A stretch of DNA of 15,624 nt, from contig PFBB01000035.1 in the NCBI GenBank assembly GCA_002773475.1, positions 1 through 15,624 on the forward strand, given 5' to 3'. A model generated the notes under the pieces. That model saw nothing but the letters and a program-made list of their open reading frames with translations. It was not told the origin of the DNA and ran no database searches. Of this stretch, positions 14,193 to 15,624 are shown piece by piece (the first letter of the stretch is position 1; each line of letters opens with the position of its first letter). A program made the translations under genes and the position numbers. The stretch is from Candidatus Harrisonbacteria bacterium CG10_big_fil_rev_8_21_14_0_10_44_23. GTDB lineage: Bacteria > Patescibacteriota > Minisyncoccia > UBA6257 > 1-14-0-10-44-23.

Positions 14193-15588
14193 TGTTTTCG
14201 AGTAATAAAGATTGTGGCTCCTCTATTACTTTATTGCTGTAATTGTTTTTTATCCAGTCGTAGAGGATGCGAGTGTCTTCATGTGCATTATCCGACCCTG
14301 TCACGATAATTGCAATTGGGTGAGCTTCGGTGCCGATAGGAATTTGGTAGATAGCGGCAAAGGTCTCCTTGGCGCTGGTACTTTTTCCTGTCTTCCCTCC
14401 GATAAATCCGTCCAGGCCGTCAATTTCATTAAAGTTTTTAAGATTGGCAAACTCGGGAGCGCCATAAATACTATTGGTTAATTGCCCGCTAGAAATGTTG
14501 AGAATAAAGCTTCGATTGTTTTTTAAATAACGCAAAAGGTAAAAAAGGTCTTTTAGGCTAGCTTGATTGTCGGCAGAGATTCCGGCGGGATCAGAAAAAT
14601 GCGCAATCTCAAGACCGAGGGCGGTTGCTTTTCTATTCATCAGGGCAACGAAAGTATCTAGCCCCTTAAATTCGGCTAGGGCATAGGCCGCTTCGTTAGA
14701 AGATTCGAGCAAGAGAGGGAAGAGGAGCTGATAGGCGCTTACTCTCTCACCCGCTATTAGGCGGGGTAAGGAGGTTTCTACCACCATGTCTTGAGAAATG
14801 GTGATTTCGTGATCGAGGTTGATAAACTCGGCGGTAATTAGCGCGGTCATAAACTTTGTGATTGAAGCGATGGCAACTTTTTCATCGGCGGACTTTTGAA
14901 GGAAAACAAAGTTGGAGTCGAGATCAGCGGCTAAATAATGACTGGCGCTGAGCCCAGAGATATGCATCTGGTAATTACTGGGTTGGACCTTAAAGTCTTC
15001 TTCGTACACTAAAACTGGGGTCCCGACTTCTACCTCGTTATAAATTGATTTTGCGTCTTCATTTGAAAGCCGAATGCACCCGCCAGAATAGCCCCGAGCA
15101 ACTGGATCCCCGTTAGGATAATGAGGCCATCCATGAATAAAGAAGTTTCCTTGAAAGGCCATAGACCAAGGTTGATAGACCTGCCCAAAACTAGAAAAGT
15201 GCGTTGGTTTTTTAAACTCAACTTTATATAACCCGGCGGGAGTCTCCCACCAAGACCCTTCCTTTCCTTTGCTTAGTATGTCGCCCTCTTTTAAAACTTG
15301 TCCGTCTTGGTAGTAACGAATCTTCATCTGAGATAAGTCGGCTTCAATAAAATTGGTGCTTTCGAGAATAAATTTCTCTTTTACTTTTTCGAAAAAACTT
15401 CTTTGAGACAGAGCGGGCCAAGCGCCGTAATTAAATTCAGCAATCTGCATCTGTTCATTGGGCAAAAGGAGCTGATAGTTGTATATCTTGGTTTGGTAAA
15501 AAGTGAACACAAAAATAAAAGCGGCGCCGGCTAGCCATAAAATTATCACTACTGCCCAAAGTGGAATTTTAGTCTTTAATAAGCTCAT
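14173..15588 (-). CDS. fused L,D-transpeptidase (YkuD) and D,D-carboxypeptidase (S11) membrane protein
   Basis: One 471-residue open frame joins two peptidoglycan enzymes that are normally separate. Residues 10-31 are a membrane anchor. Residues about 80-197 are a YkuD domain: H152-G153 in FFIHGWPHYPNG and the catalytic-cysteine motif YSGGCIRLSNEDA with C171; the second histidine of the usual SHGC is glycine (G169). Residues about 210-450 are an S11 penicillin-binding domain with SITK (S242, K245), SSN (S296-N298) and GGKTG (K399-G401). All nucleophiles are present, so both halves look active. S11 enzymes turn pentapeptides into tetrapeptides, the donors that L,D-transpeptidases need, so the halves may act in sequence. 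The final 20 residues are polar. The start ATG may overlap an upstream stop (ATGA), and the gene overlaps scpA by 20 bp. No frameshift or stop separates the halves. Confidence 0.93.
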   Translation of the reverse strand: MSLLKTKIPLWAVVIILWLAGAAFIFVFTFYQTKIYNYQLLLPNEQMQIAEFNYGAWPALSQRSFFEKVKEKFILESTNFIEADLSQMKIRYYQDGQVLKEGDILSKGKEGSWWETPAGLYKVEFKKPTHFSSFGQVYQPWSMAFQGNFFIHGWPHYPNGDPVARGYSGGCIRLSNEDAKSIYNEVEVGTPVLVYEEDFKVQPSNYQMHISGLSASHYLAADLDSNFVFLQKSADEKVAIASITKFMTALITAEFINLDHEITISQDMVVETSLPRLIAGERVSAYQLLFPLLLESSNEAAYALAEFKGLDTFVALMNRKATALGLEIAHFSDPAGISADNQASLKDLFYLLRYLKNNRSFILNISSGQLTNSIYGAPEFANLKNFNEIDGLDGFIGGKTGKSTSAKETFAAIYQIPIGTEAHPIAIIVTGSDNAHEDTRILYDWIKNNYSNKVIEEPQSLLLENNADLQR

Positions 15589-15624
15589 CTTAAGCCGTCT
15601 TGAGTGTAAATGTTGCTAGGGTTC
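15585..15624 (-). CDS. possible C-terminal end of an upstream gene (partial, unidentified)
   Basis: Reading the minus strand from 15623 gives an open stretch ending NPSNIYTQDGLR and a TGA that overlaps the fusion gene's start as ATGA, a common coupled arrangement. A second frame is also open and ends with TAA at 15592-15590 (TLATFTLKTA). Twelve codons are too few to choose between the frames or to identify a product. It suggests only that the operon continues upstream. Confidence 0.35.
   Translation of the reverse strand, partial: NPSNIYTQDGLR

Noticed and set aside
14173..15588. Fusion gene as two separate genes joined by a sequencing error
   Set aside because: The linker region (about residues 197-212) reads continuously in one frame with no start context, stop or homopolymer; I cannot exclude an assembly error without reads.

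Overview
The window reads as a chromosomal segment of a small-genome bacterium, most likely Candidate Phyla Radiation (Patescibacteria, Parcubacteria-like). This rests on a very compact RpoB (1080 residues against 1342 in E. coli), a small membrane protein with the C-x(13)-C-G-G-P-C-x-x-C pattern that I associate with Parcubacteria-type genomes, intergenic spacers made of short degenerate repeats, and an almost complete lack of Shine-Dalgarno sequences. The lineage is an inference. Every gene I can support lies on the minus strand, so transcription runs from position 15624 towards 1.

Layout in transcription order. (1) 15588-12878: a fused L,D-transpeptidase/D,D-carboxypeptidase gene, then scpA and scpB, all overlapping. 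A possible last few codons of a further upstream gene sit at the window edge. (2) A 167-nt spacer holding a hairpin, short repeats and a nine-G run. (3) 12710-7744: a tight cell-wall operon of dacA-like carboxypeptidase, mraY, an unrecognised one-pass membrane protein with a four-cysteine motif, a rodA-type glycosyltransferase and mltG. (4) 7743-7409: a spacer with a GC-rich inverted-repeat structure, a perfect 40-bp palindrome made only of A and T, and a 16-bp direct repeat. (5) 7408-7229: a 59-residue AbrB/SpoVT-type DNA-binding protein. (6) 7228-6749: a 480-nt spacer with several hairpins, candidate promoter elements and a weak terminator-like hairpin. (7) 6748-1: rpoB and the first 1162 codons of rpoC, which runs off the window.

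The wall genes form a coherent set. MraY makes lipid I, RodA polymerises glycan from lipid II, MltG cuts nascent glycan, DacA trims pentapeptide stems, and the fusion enzyme could both trim stems to tetrapeptides and use them for 3-3 cross-links or anchoring. ScpAB (condensin partners) sits among them. The points most worth following are the LDT-DacA fusion, the Cys4 membrane protein between mraY and rodA, the palindromes and structured spacer on either side of the AbrB-like gene, the Shine-Dalgarno-free starts, and substitutions in the rifampicin pocket of RpoB. I found no mobile element, CRISPR array, rRNA or tRNA.
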